Below, one piece after another: positions 1 to 7,334 of a stretch of 49,951 nt of DNA; the first letter of the stretch is position 1; each line of letters starts with the position of its first letter. The notes beneath the pieces are model-generated. The model searched no databases. It was not told the origin of the DNA and was given only the letters and a program-made list of their open reading frames with translations. The translations under genes were made by a program, and so were the position numbers. The stretch comes from Neobacillus drentensis NBRC 102427 (GTDB taxonomy: Bacteria; Bacillota; Bacilli; Bacillales; Cytobacillaceae). The stretch lies in assembly GCF_001591445.1 (NCBI RefSeq), contig NZ_BCUX01000035.1:1-49951 (forward strand), given 5' to 3'.

Positions 1-18
1 TCATGCTTTTGTGTTTTT

Positions 19-32
19 AGAATGGTCGTTCT
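19..32. promoter_or_regulatory. TetR-type operator candidate, copy 1
   Basis: AGAATGGTCGTTCT is an imperfect palindrome. It differs at two of 14 positions from the reverse complement of the second site at 96-109. GAATG-nn-CATTC symmetry resembles sites bound by TetR-family repressors, and such repressors often control SDR and OYE genes like those that follow. No regulator gene is visible, so assignment to TetR is inference. Confidence 0.4.
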
Positions 33-95
33 CGTATATGAGTCTTGCCTTACTTAAAGCTCTCTCAATGAAGGGATCATGCTTTTGTGCTTTTT

Positions 96-109
96 AGAAT
101 GACCATTCC
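96..109. promoter_or_regulatory. TetR-type operator candidate, copy 2
   Basis: AGAATGACCATTCC has near-perfect dyad symmetry (GAATG ac CATTC). Read on the minus strand it matches the site at 19-32 at 12 of 14 bases. The two centres are 77 bp apart, so they could bind two repressor dimers on one face of the DNA. Confidence 0.4.
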
Positions 110-228
110 CATATAGTGAGACTTGCCTATGTCCAAAACTTCTCCTTAAGGAAATCATTACTTGCGTAGTTTTGAGTTGGAAGACATTTTGTTGTACCAA
201 AATTAAATAATAAAAGGAGCACATAAAA

Positions 229-927
229 ATGAAAATTTCTGAACAAGTCGCATTTGTCACCGGCGCGAACCGAGGTTTTGGACGCCATTTAGCACTTGAA
301 CTTCTATCCAGAGGAGCTAAAGTTTATGCTGGTGCAAGAAATCCGGAGTCCATTGACATTCCCGGTGTAATTCCTGTAAAGCTTGATATTACCAACCCTC
401 AAGAGGTAGCTGCAGCCGCAATGGTCGCTAAGGATGTTACGCTTTTGATCAACAATGCAGGATCGTCTACAGGTGCTTCTTTGATTGACGGAGATCTCGA
501 TAAAATACATTTGGAGTTTAATACGCATTTCTTTGGCACACTATCCATGGTTCGTACTTTTGCACCGATTCTAGCAAATAATGGGGGAGGATCGATTCTG
601 AATATTCTTTCCGCATTATCTTGGGTTAGTTCGGGCACTGTTGGCGCGTATACGGCTGCAAAGGCGGCAGAGTGGGCATTGACGAACGACCTACGTTTAA
701 ATCTCTATCCTCAAAATGTGAGAGTAGCTGGATTACATGTAGGCTTCATGGAGACAGACATGACGTCGAGCTTAGAAGTTCCCAAATCCAACCCTGAGGA
801 TATCGCAAAAATTGCTATTGATGGATTAGAATCCGACAGCTTTGAAATTGTTGCTGATGACGTGAGCCGAAAGATCCAAAGAGATTTTGCAGGTGGTGTA
901 CCAGCGATATACCCACATCTCTCCTAA
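229..927 (+). CDS. SDR family oxidoreductase
   Basis: This 232-residue classical short-chain dehydrogenase/reductase is a cytoplasmic NAD(P)-dependent enzyme. The cofactor motif TGANRGFG is at residues 11-18, the structural NNAG at 75-78, a Ser-rich SALS stretch near 128, and the catalytic YTAAK at about 141-145, with the expected spacing. The ATG follows AAAAGGAG at an 8-nt distance. The substrate cannot be read from sequence. An OYE-family reductase follows 100 bp downstream and two TetR-like operator candidates lie upstream, so a stress- or xenobiotic-induced pair is plausible. Family assignment is firm; physiological role is unknown. Confidence 0.9.
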   Translation: MKISEQVAFVTGANRGFGRHLALELLSRGAKVYAGARNPESIDIPGVIPVKLDITNPQEVAAAAMVAKDVTLLINNAGSSTGASLIDGDLDKIHLEFNTHFFGTLSMVRTFAPILANNGGGSILNILSALSWVSSGTVGAYTAAKAAEWALTNDLRLNLYPQNVRVAGLHVGFMETDMTSSLEVPKSNPEDIAKIAIDGLESDSFEIVADDVSRKIQRDFAGGVPAIYPHLS

Positions 928-1027
928 TACAAATTACTAATACAGTGATTTGTCCAAGATTTCAAACAAAAGGTAAAAGGACACACGTATACAAAGGGTA
1001 ACATAATTTGAAGAGGAGTGTACAAAA

Positions 1028-2110
1028 ATGGATAAATTGTGGAGCAAAACGAAAATTGGAAATTTGGAATTACCTCATCGTTTAGCGATGGCACCAATGA
1101 CACGTAGTAGAGCGCTAGAAGATGGTACACCGGGAGAACTAAGTTCCCTTTATTATGCTCAAAGAGCATCTATGGGATTAATTATTAGTGAAGGTACACA
1201 ACCTTCTGATGATGGACAAGGTTACTTATGGACACCTGGCATCTATACTGAAAAGCATATTGAAGGGTGGAAAAAGGTTACGGATGCGGTGCATGAAACA
1301 GGTGGATTTATGTATATCCAATTAATGCATGTCGGTCGTATTTCGCACCCTGACAATACACCACATCATCGTCAAGCAGTTGCACCATCTGCGATCGCAC
1401 CCGGTGTAGAAATGTTTACTGCTAAAGGGATGCAGGAAATACCCGTTCCACGTGAGTTAAGTGAAGAAGATATTCAAACGACAATTGCAGACTTCCGAAA
1501 AGCAGCATCTGCAGCTATTGAAGCAGGAGCTGATGGCGTTGAAATTCATGGAGCAAATGGTTATCTAATTAATCAATTTATCGGAGTGAATTCCAATAAA
1601 CGAACGGATAAATACGGTGGATCAATAGAGAATCGTGCTCGCTTTGCTATCGAAATAACGAAAGCAATCGTTGAAGAAATTGGAGCAGAAAGAACAGGCT
1701 TTCGTATTTCACCAGGGACACCTCTTGGTGGGATTGAAGAAGGTGAACAAGGTCCTGAAGTTTATCTCCATCTTGTAAAAGAATTAGCTCAATTCAACTT
1801 AGCTTACCTTCATGTTATGCATTTAGGAAACGAAACACTGCTCCATGAAATTCGTTCAATTTGGTCAAATCCATTATTAGTCAATCGAGCTGGTCGAGCT
1901 CTAGCAGATATTAGTGTAGATATTGATAATGGCGTTGCTGATACGGTACCAGTCGGTGTATGGTCATTAGCTAATCCGGATTTAGTAGAACGTCTCAAAA
2001 AAGGGTTTCCTTTGAATGAAGCAGACCGTACAACATTCTTTGGTGGTAACGGAAGCGTGGGTTATACGGATTATCCTACGATGAAAGAATTAACATCTCA
2101 AGAGGGGTAA
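1028..2110 (+). CDS. NADH:flavin oxidoreductase, old yellow enzyme (NemA/alkene reductase type)
   Basis: This 360-residue FMN-dependent TIM-barrel ene-reductase has the usual family length. Visible marks are the N-terminal PMTRSRA loop, the His/Asn substrate-polarising pair in IHGANGYL, the NKRTDKYGGSIENRARF segment typical of the OYE class, and a C-terminal FFGGN phosphate-binding loop. The family reduces activated alkenes, quinones or nitro compounds with NAD(P)H. The ATG at 1028 sits behind AGAGGAG. It is probably cotranscribed with the SDR gene 100 bp upstream, because no terminator is seen between them. Members are often induced by electrophiles, consistent with repressor sites upstream; the inducer is not known. 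Confidence 0.92.
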   Translation: MDKLWSKTKIGNLELPHRLAMAPMTRSRALEDGTPGELSSLYYAQRASMGLIISEGTQPSDDGQGYLWTPGIYTEKHIEGWKKVTDAVHETGGFMYIQLMHVGRISHPDNTPHHRQAVAPSAIAPGVEMFTAKGMQEIPVPRELSEEDIQTTIADFRKAASAAIEAGADGVEIHGANGYLINQFIGVNSNKRTDKYGGSIENRARFAIEITKAIVEEIGAERTGFRISPGTPLGGIEEGEQGPEVYLHLVKELAQFNLAYLHVMHLGNETLLHEIRSIWSNPLLVNRAGRALADISVDIDNGVADTVPVGVWSLANPDLVERLKKGFPLNEADRTTFFGGNGSVGYTDYPTMKELTSQEG

Positions 2111-2177
2111 GTATAGCTTATAGGGTGAAGAATTAGAAATTGTGGGAAACAGCTGTCCTGGTAATTAATATAATAAA

Positions 2178-2205
2178 AGTTTGTGCCGATTTTTTGGCAC
2201 AAACT
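2178..2205. terminator. Hairpin, possible terminator between OYE and quinone-reductase genes
   Basis: AGTTTGTGCC at 2178-2187 pairs perfectly with GGCACAAACT at 2196-2205 around an 8-nt T-rich loop. No T-tract follows on the plus strand; on the minus strand the hairpin is followed by TTTTATTAT. It could be a transcript 3'-end stabiliser for the OYE gene or a minus-strand terminator. The rest of 2111-2372 shows no gene. Confidence 0.4.
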
Positions 2206-2372
2206 GAAAATCAGTGCTTAACGCATGAATTACGTGTATTTGCAGGCGTTTGGTGCATTCTTGGCTATAACCCTTTCAAGCACTGGTTTTTATTTTGATT
2301 CACCTACATTCAACGCTAGAGATTGCATTTCATGAAAAGGTACCAAAAATTGTAAAAGAAGAGGATGGAAAA

Positions 2373-3371
2373 ATGAGAGCTGCTCAAATGCAGAAATATT
2401 CAAAAGAAATTCAAGTGGAATTGAATGATGTTGATATACCAGAAATTAATAGCCGAGAGGTACTCGTTAAAGTAAAAGCAGCAGGTGTTAATCCATTAGA
2501 TATCCTTATTTTAAATGGGACTATTCGAATGATTTCTGATTATGCTTTACCAGTAACTTTAGGAAATGAACTATCTGGTGTTATTGAGGCTGTTGGAAAA
2601 GATGTTAAGAACTTCCGCGTTGGTGACCACATATATACGAGGTTACCGGTTAATCAAATTGGAGCTTTTGCTGAATATGCGGCTGTCAATGAAGATGCTA
2701 TATCGATTATGCCTAAAAATCTATCTTTTATTGAAGCAGCAGCTGTTCCTCTTACTGCTTTAACTGCTTATCAAGCATTGAATGACGTACTCGATGCTGA
2801 GCCTAACAAAAAGTTATTTATTCCTGGAGGAACAGGTGGATTTGGTGCAATGGCAATCCCTATCGCCAAGTCAATGGGGTTATATGTTATTACAAGTGGT
2901 AGTGAAAGAGGCAGATCACGTACACTGTCGATTGGAGCTGATAGATTTATTAATTATAACGAAGAAAATTATGCCGATGATCTATCTAATATAGATTATG
3001 TTATCGACACTTTGGGAGTAAAAGAGATAAAAGCAGAACTTGGTATTTTAAAACCTCAAGGGAAATTAGTATCGTTGAAAGCAGTCCCAAATTATCGTTT
3101 TGCAGTGGAGAATAATTTTCCAATGTGGAAAAGATTATTGTTTGGATTAGTGGGTGCTCAAGTAGATTTTTTAGCACGTAAAAATAAAAATGAATATCAC
3201 TTTTTATTCGTTCAAGCAAGTGGCAGTCAATTACAAGAAATCACTAATCTTGTTGAAAAAGAAAATATCACGCCTTCAATAGATTCAATATATAATTTTA
3301 CTGACATTAACGAAGGGTTAATTAAAGTTTCTACTGGACACTCACAAGGTAAAGTTATTATAACCTTCTAA
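2373..3371 (+). CDS. Zn-independent NADP(H)-dependent alcohol dehydrogenase / quinone oxidoreductase (MDR superfamily)
   Basis: This 332-residue medium-chain reductase has an N-terminal GroES-like substrate domain (about 1-125) and a Rossmann domain with the motif PGGTGGFGAMAIP and a downstream RGRSRTLSIGAD segment typical of quinone-oxidoreductase-like MDR proteins. No cluster of zinc ligands is present. An in-frame TTG exists 78 bp upstream at 2295. ATG 2373 is preferred because AGAGGATGG precedes it and homologues begin with a MKAAQ-like sequence. The gene ends in a U-tract terminator 50 bp downstream. It is likely a detoxifying quinone/enone reductase, in keeping with the two upstream oxidoreductases, but the substrate is unknown. 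Confidence 0.87.
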   Translation: MRAAQMQKYSKEIQVELNDVDIPEINSREVLVKVKAAGVNPLDILILNGTIRMISDYALPVTLGNELSGVIEAVGKDVKNFRVGDHIYTRLPVNQIGAFAEYAAVNEDAISIMPKNLSFIEAAAVPLTALTAYQALNDVLDAEPNKKLFIPGGTGGFGAMAIPIAKSMGLYVITSGSERGRSRTLSIGADRFINYNEENYADDLSNIDYVIDTLGVKEIKAELGILKPQGKLVSLKAVPNYRFAVENNFPMWKRLLFGLVGAQVDFLARKNKNEYHFLFVQASGSQLQEITNLVEKENITPSIDSIYNFTDINEGLIKVSTGHSQGKVIITF

Positions 3372-3420
3372 ACAAAAATTATAGTTGTTAAACTATAAGG
3401 GGCTTTCCTTTTATAGATGT

Positions 3421-3446
3421 AGCTGCCAATAGGGTGGCTTTTTTAT
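3421..3446 (+). terminator. Rho-independent terminator
   Basis: AGCTGCC (3421-3427) pairs with GGTGGCT (3433-3439) using two G-U wobbles around a 5-nt loop, then a T-rich tract. It ends the quinone-reductase transcript. From here to 3687 there is no gene; the space holds two copies of the dispersed hairpin repeat. Confidence 0.7.
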
Positions 3447-3490
3447 TTTATGTTGTAACAGGTGCACCATTCCTGTAATAAAAAAGTGGA

Positions 3491-3546
3491 ATATAAAGTT
3501 TGTGATGAAATGTACTTAAAGTAACGGGGGCGATACTTCAAGAAGG
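3491..3546 (+). repeat. Dispersed hairpin repeat, copy A
   Basis: This copy begins ATATAAAGTTTGTGATGAAA, continues with TGTACTTAAAGTAACGGGGG, and ends with a CGATACTTCAAGAAGG tail. It matches copies D (4947-4999) and G (37612-37668, minus strand) across about 55 bp. The family framework is AAGTTTGTGAAAA, then CTTAAGCTAACGGG, then TTAGTTCAATAAGG, with partial self-complementarity. Confidence 0.7.
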
Positions 3547-3580
3547 AAATCGCCTTTTTCCTTTTCGCAGAAGAAAGATT

Positions 3581-3622
3581 GTGAAAGTTTGTACTTAAGC
3601 TATCGAGCAGGTTAGTTCAAGA
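3581..3622 (+). repeat. Dispersed hairpin repeat, copy B
   Basis: GTGAAAGTTTGTACTTAAGC followed by TATCGAGCAGGTTAGTTCAA. Compared with copy A it lacks about 11 bp between the GTTTGT and ACTTAAG blocks. The arms CTTAAGCTA and GGTTAGTTCAAG are partly complementary. Confidence 0.65.
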
Positions 3623-3687
3623 AAAAAACACAAAAAGTGTCAATGCCGAGGACTGAAAATGTTATAATTTAGTAAAGGTGTGGTTGT

Positions 3688-3876
3688 ATGAAAGATGAAA
3701 ATCAACCTTTTAATAATGTAATAGACCATTTTAACGAGATTGAAGGAAACGCTGGTAATCCTGCCAATACTAAAATAAACAAGTTGCCAAAACCATTAAA
3801 ATACTTCGGATACTTTATGATTGGTTTTATTTCATTATCCATTCTATTAGTGTTCATTTTAAATTTATTTAATTAA
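3688..3876 (+). CDS. Small single-pass membrane protein of unknown function
   Basis: This 62-residue protein has a polar, Asn-rich N-terminal half (MKDENQPFNNVIDHFNEIEG) and one hydrophobic segment near residues 40-60 (YFGYFMIGFISLSILLVFIL), probably a C-terminal transmembrane helix. The ATG is preceded by AAAGGTGTGG. It is monocistronic: a repeat lies upstream and a terminator starts 15 bp after the stop. I do not recognise the family. Codon use and ribosome binding site look native, so it is probably a real gene, but no role can be assigned. Confidence 0.65.
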   Translation: MKDENQPFNNVIDHFNEIEGNAGNPANTKINKLPKPLKYFGYFMIGFISLSILLVFILNLFN

Positions 3877-3890
3877 CTGATACTGAGCTT

Positions 3891-3917
3891 GGCTGCCATT
3901 CTAGGCGGCTTTTTTTT
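3891..3917 (+). terminator. Rho-independent terminator
   Basis: GCTGCC (3892-3897) pairs with GGCGGC (3904-3909), followed by eight T. It ends the small membrane protein gene. The next base pairs belong to a dispersed repeat hairpin. Confidence 0.75.
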
Positions 3918-3918
3918 A

Positions 3919-3945
3919 TTAAGCTAACTGGGCAGGTTAGCTTAA
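3919..3945 (+). repeat. Dispersed hairpin repeat, copy C (perfect palindrome)
   Basis: TTAAGCTAAC (3919-3928) and GTTAGCTTAA (3936-3945) are perfectly complementary around the 7-nt loop TGGGCAG. This is the most symmetric member of the family and shows that the conserved core is a hairpin. It abuts the T-tract of the preceding terminator. Confidence 0.8.
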
Positions 3946-4035
3946 GAAGACTTTAATATTTTTACACTTGTTGTGTTTGGGTGCTAAAATAAACAAGGAC
4001 AACATTGACTACAGCATCAAAATAGAGGTGTAAGA

Positions 4036-4461
4036 ATGAAATTAGATGAGTTTACAATTGGACAAGTGTTTCAAACTAAATCATTAAAATTAACAAAAGA
4101 AGATATTATGAGGTTTGCAGGTGAATTTGACCCTCAATATATGCATTTGGATGAGGAAAAAGCAAATCAAGGAAAGTTTGATGGAATTATTGCTTCTGGT
4201 ATACATACGTTAGCCATTTCTTTCAAACTTTGGGTTGAAGAAGGTTTCTACGGTGAGGATGTCATTGCTGGAACACGGATGAATAATATTAAATTTATTA
4301 AGCCTGTGTATCCTGAAGATGAATTACATTTAAACGTTGAAGTAATTGATAAGAAAGCAACAAAAGATGAAACAGGTATCCTCACTGTATCGTTATCTAC
4401 CTTTAACGATAGAGATGAAAAAGTTTTTGAGGGTGACCTGTCCGTATTGATAAAGCGATAA
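4036..4461 (+). CDS. MaoC-like hot-dog dehydratase
   Basis: This 141-residue single hot-dog domain protein resembles (R)-specific enoyl-CoA hydratases. The motif FAGEFDPQYMHLDEEKA (about residues 28-44) carries the Asp and His that act as the catalytic pair in the family, followed by FDGIIASGIHTLAIS on the hot-dog helix. The likely reaction is reversible hydration of a trans-2-enoyl-CoA or similar thioester. The ATG follows AGAGGTG at a suitable distance. It stands alone between repeats, with no fatty-acid or PHA genes beside it, so the natural substrate is open. Confidence 0.85.
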   Translation: MKLDEFTIGQVFQTKSLKLTKEDIMRFAGEFDPQYMHLDEEKANQGKFDGIIASGIHTLAISFKLWVEEGFYGEDVIAGTRMNNIKFIKPVYPEDELHLNVEVIDKKATKDETGILTVSLSTFNDRDEKVFEGDLSVLIKR

Positions 4462-4529
4462 AGAATAATCGAATGTCTCTCACTAATTTAAGCAAGGATC
4501 ATACTACGTTACTTAAGGAGTGGTAAAAA

Positions 4530-4865
4530 ATAAAAACGAGAGAGGAAGCTATTAATTACTGTTTGAATTTGGAAAACACATATGAAGACTATCCATTTAA
4601 AGATAAGAATTGGACATTAATGCGACATAAAGAAAGTAAGAAAGTCTTTGCCTGGATTTTCAATAGAGAAGAACATATTTGGATTAATCTGAAGTGTGAG
4701 GCAGGTTGGTTGGACTTCTATCGTCAGAATTACCCTTCAATAGTTCCAGCTTTCCATCTTAATAAAGAACATTGGAATTCTCTTATTCTAGACGGTACCA
4801 TTCCAGAGGAAGTTATAACTGACCTGATTAGACGAAGCTATAATTTAACGAATCAAAAAAAGTAA
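4530..4865 (+). CDS. MmcQ/YjbR (DUF419) family protein with apparent ATA start
   Basis: This protein has 111 residues if translation begins at ATA 4530. The reading KTREEAINYCLNLENTYEDY plus PFKDKNWTLMRHKESKKVFA fits the N-terminus of the YjbR/MmcQ double-wing fold, including the family's EEAINYCL helix and the YEDYPF motif. AAGGAG at 4515-4520 lies 9 nt before ATA, an ideal spacing, and an in-frame TAA at 4524 excludes an upstream start. The next possible start, TTG 4563, has no well-spaced ribosome binding site and would delete the first helix. Either ATA is used, or an ATG has mutated and expression is weakened. Family function is not established. Confidence 0.75.
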   Translation: MKTREEAINYCLNLENTYEDYPFKDKNWTLMRHKESKKVFAWIFNREEHIWINLKCEAGWLDFYRQNYPSIVPAFHLNKEHWNSLILDGTIPEEVITDLIRRSYNLTNQKK

Positions 4866-4946
4866 TTATCCATTACTAATTGATAAACTTAAAAAATAAT
4901 TATTTGATTTTAAATGGTTTGCTCTTTTGCAACCCTTTTATATTCA

Positions 4947-4999
4947 GTAAGTTTGTGAAAAATTTCACTTAAGCTAACGGGTGCGATTGTTCAATAAGG
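4947..4999 (+). repeat. Dispersed hairpin repeat, copy D
   Basis: AGTAAGTTTGTGAAAAATTT, then CACTTAAGCTAACGGGTGCG, then ATTGTTCAATAAGG. It aligns end to end with copy A and, on the opposite strand, copy G. It is followed 15 bp later by the partial copy E. Confidence 0.7.
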
Positions 5000-5013
5000 G
5001 CAGTAGCTTTCCT

Positions 5014-5046
5014 TGTTCCACTAACGGGGCAGTTTAGTTGAATAAG
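5014..5046 (+). repeat. Dispersed hairpin repeat, copy E (partial)
   Basis: TTGTTCCACTAACGGGGCAG then TTTAGTTGAATAAG. It contains the 10-mer GTTTAGTTGA (5032-5041), which also occurs in the noncoding end of the IS110 element at 7062-7071. Confidence 0.6.
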
Positions 5047-5124
5047 TATTCAAAGAATTCTATTAAAAAAACCAACAATAACAGACATTGAAGTGGTAAT
5101 ATTTAATAAAAACGGGGTCGTAGG

Positions 5125-5538
5125 ATGAAATTGAAAAGTGCGGTAATTACTATTATATTTTTTATCTTTCTTGGAGGTTGTAGTGATACGGAAGAACCAA
5201 AAATTCAAGATAAAAACCTGGAAGAAGCATCGATGAATTTTGAGATGAACAATGTTAAACCTTTTTTACAACGCATTAGCCCATTAGTTGAATCAGGTTT
5301 TTCAACAGAAGAAATTAACCAAGTACAAGAAAAGTTAGAAAAAATGGAACCCGATGATGAGTATGAGATTGGTAGATTCGATATAGTTTATCGAGACAAA
5401 AAGACGCCTCTTATCATAAAGGCTTTTATCGATAGTCCTGAAGCACCTGATGTTTATATCTTTACAGAACCTGATTTAGCTAACCAGATACAAGAAGAAA
5501 TGATTAAGTTTGCAGATGAATTGGAAGCTGGTAATTGA
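5125..5538 (+). CDS. Hypothetical lipoprotein
   Basis: This 137-residue protein has a short basic N-terminus, a hydrophobic core (AVITIIFFIFL) and the lipobox LGGC with lipidation Cys at about residue 19, so it should be anchored to the outer face of the membrane. The mature part is acidic and helical (EEINQVQEKLEKMEPDDEYE). The ribosome binding site is weak (GGGGTCGTAGG directly before ATG). I do not recognise a domain. It stands alone between the dispersed repeats and the IS110 element. Confidence 0.7.
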   Translation: MKLKSAVITIIFFIFLGGCSDTEEPKIQDKNLEEASMNFEMNNVKPFLQRISPLVESGFSTEEINQVQEKLEKMEPDDEYEIGRFDIVYRDKKTPLIIKAFIDSPEAPDVYIFTEPDLANQIQEEMIKFADELEAGN

Positions 5539-5643
5539 AAACTATGACCTACCTTCTTCAACTAAACCAGCTAATAGTTTGTCAACATTTTTCAATAAAA
5601 ACTTATAATATTTCATGCTATACTAAATATGTGCATGCCAAAT

Positions 5644-5676
5644 AACCTTCCTTATTTATACTTTTGGAAGGTTTTG
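5644..5676 (+). terminator. Possible terminator downstream of the lipoprotein gene
   Basis: AACCTTCC (5644-5651) pairs with GGAAGGTT (5666-5673) around a 14-nt AT-rich loop, followed by TTGTGTTATT. It lies between the lipoprotein gene and the 3' end of the IS110 transposase, so it could instead belong to the IS end. Confidence 0.45.
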
Positions 5677-5699
5677 TGTTATTTAAATATATTTTTCAT

Positions 5700-6933
5700 T
5701 TAGGCTAAATCTTGGAAAGTTGTATTATTTTTTAAAAGTGCATATATCCATTGTAAGAGCTTATTAGCACATGCTATTACAGCTACTTTATAGGGCTTTC
5801 CTTCCTCACGTTTCTTCTCATAGAACCCACGTAACCTCTTATTACGCGGGATGATATCATCAGTCGTTTTCTTTTTGCGACAATCACGAATGGCACATCG
5901 AACAGCCATATATAGGGCATGCCGTAATCTACTTGATCCTCTTTTAGTTATCCTGTTAACCGTTCCTTTGAATCTACCAGATTCAAAGATACTTGGGTCA
6001 ATTCCTGCAAATGCAACGAGCTTTTTTGGGTGATTAAACCGATCAATCTCACTAATTTCAGAAAAAATCGTTGCCGCGATTTTTTCTCCGATACCTGGGA
6101 TTGATTGAATAATCTTATATTCTTCAATTTCTTTTGCCAGAGCATCTATCTCGTCTTCAAGCTTAGATAGGTGCTTTTGGTATTCTAGAAGCATCTCTAT
6201 ATACATTTCTAGGGTTAGAATATGGCTCTGATACAGGGTTTTCTGAAAGGGATTTTGAACTGCGGCAGCTATAAGTTCCTTTGCCTTTGTATTAGTCCAT
6301 TTACTAGAACGACTTTTACATAGTTCGTCAATCTTAGTGGCTATTGTTTCTTCACTAACTGCTAAGACATCTTCAGAAGTAGGATATTCTAATAAAGTAA
6401 GTAAAGAAACCACTGAATATAAGTCCCCAAAAACTCCTCGATATTCAGGGAATACTTGATCAAGCACTGCTTGAAATTGAAGTTTCGTTTGTACATAAAT
6501 ACCTGTTATATTTTCGTGTTGTCTTGTTAGATTACGAAGGTTTAAGAGTTGAATCCCACGTTTTTTATATGGTTCTAACTCCTCTTTATAGTACAGCTGG
6601 CAAAGATGATTCGCATCGATTACATCTGTCTTTACCTTTCGTAAGCTTGAGCTCTTTGCCCGATAAGAAATAAGTGGGTTAACGATAATAAGTAAATAAC
6701 CTCTATCCTCAAAATACTGTACAACAGGTGTATGATAATGTCCCGTAGATTCTAAAACGACCGGAGGTCGTATCCCTGTTACGCTTTCTACTTCTTTAAG
6801 AAATTGGTGTAAGGTATCTAGTCCCTCAAGGGTATGTGCTACTTTAAAACTTCCTTTGTATGGGATTTTTTTATCCAAGAAAGCTTGAACCTGACTTTCC
6901 TTTTGCTACATCCAGACCAACCACTGGATTCAT
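5700..6933 (-). pseudogene. IS110-family transposase, frameshifted near the N-terminus
   Basis: The main frame encodes about 390 residues: a RuvC-like DEDD domain (LESTGHYH, KTDVIDA) and the C-terminal Tnp20 domain with IPGIGEKIAATIFSEI, FAGIDPSIFESG and KRGSSRLRHALY, which carries the catalytic Ser region. The expected start is ATG at 6933, with GGAGGAG behind it, reading MNPVVGLDVAKGKS, the first catalytic Asp motif. After that Ser codon the frame is lost (one base extra or two missing) and resumes as VQAFLDKKIPY. The ATG frame stops six codons later, and the long frame has a stop upstream of its VQAFLD start. The protein lacking its first Asp should be inactive unless frameshifting occurs. 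Confidence 0.88.
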
Positions 6934-6939
6934 TATTTA

Positions 6940-7115
6940 TCTCCTCCAAAATAAAATTACCGGTACCCCTAATCCTTCTTGCAGTATCATAGCTTCGCTT
7001 GTTATACGAGATCAAAGTCCCAACCAGCCTCAATCATGTTTCTACAAGTAGGGGGCGAACTGTTTAGTTGACGGGATCTAAGCCCCACGGGTGCTTCCGT
7101 TCTACCCAGGCTACC
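6940..7115 (-). ncRNA. Candidate IS110 bridge RNA region
   Basis: IS110-family elements encode a structured bridge RNA in a noncoding end. The stretch between the transposase start and about 7115 is GC-richer than its surroundings and, on the minus strand, contains GAACGGAAGCACCCGTGGGG and GATCCCGTCAAC blocks able to form hairpins. Position and size (about 175 nt, upstream of the transposase) fit the IS110-group arrangement. Boundaries and fold are inferred, not computed. Confidence 0.45.
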
Positions 7116-7138
7116 GTTATAATAAAACCAAATAAAAA

Positions 7139-7168
7139 AAGGTCAACCAGAAATATCTGGCTGACCTT
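7139..7168 (-). terminator. Strong hairpin terminator, minus-strand orientation
   Basis: AAGGTCA-A-CCAGA (7139-7151) pairs with TCTGG-C-TGACCTT (7156-7168), with one mismatch and a 4-nt loop. On the minus strand a T7 tract follows directly (7132-7138). It would stop minus-strand transcription coming from guaC or antisense reads entering the IS. Confidence 0.65.
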
Positions 7169-7170
7169 AT

Positions 7171-7200
7171 AATACGAACGGGTGCTTTAGTTTAATAAGA
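7171..7200 (+). repeat. Dispersed hairpin repeat, copy F (partial)
   Basis: AATACGAACGGGTGCTTTAG then TTTAATAAG. Only the right half of the family framework is present. It lies just outside the IS110 element. Confidence 0.5.
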
Positions 7201-7220
7201 ATCAGGTATTTCTAATAAAG

Positions 7221-7248
7221 AAAACTTGCCAATAATGTGGCAAGTTTT
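7221..7248. terminator. Perfect stem-loop, possible bidirectional terminator
   Basis: AAAACTTGCCA (7221-7231) pairs perfectly with TGGCAAGTTTT (7238-7248) around a 6-nt loop. A T-rich stretch (GATTTTTATT) follows on the plus strand and TTTTCTTTATT on the minus strand. No gene is present between the IS and guaC, so the minus-strand use after guaC is most likely. Confidence 0.55.
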
Positions 7249-7334
7249 GATTTTTATTAGCCATTACCAATACCAAAACTACTGTCATTTCGGCACAAAT
7301 TTTTAGAAAAGCACCTCAAAAAGGAACCCTTTAC

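Larger units (their letters stand above)
1..128. repeat. 76-bp-period imperfect duplication upstream of the SDR gene
   Basis: Positions 1-50 and 77-127 are imperfect copies of one another: both begin TCATGCTTTTGTG and end with CTTGCCT. Each carries one palindrome-like 14-mer, described separately. The copies lie 100 bp or more upstream of the first gene. The window starts inside the repeat, so further copies to the left cannot be excluded. Confidence 0.75.
5640..7130 (-). mobile_element. IS110-family insertion sequence (ends approximate)
   Basis: The transposase pseudogene plus its long 5' noncoding end, about 180 bp, and a short 3' end. IS110 elements normally lack terminal inverted repeats and make no long target duplication, and I see neither here, so the ends are estimates. 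Dispersed hairpin repeats lie on both sides (copies D and E to the left, F to the right), suggesting insertion into or beside a repeat cluster. Confidence 0.65.

Noticed and set aside
54..260. 68-codon minus-strand frame at the left edge
   Set aside because: It overlaps the operator repeats and the start of the SDR gene, and has no recognisable motif.
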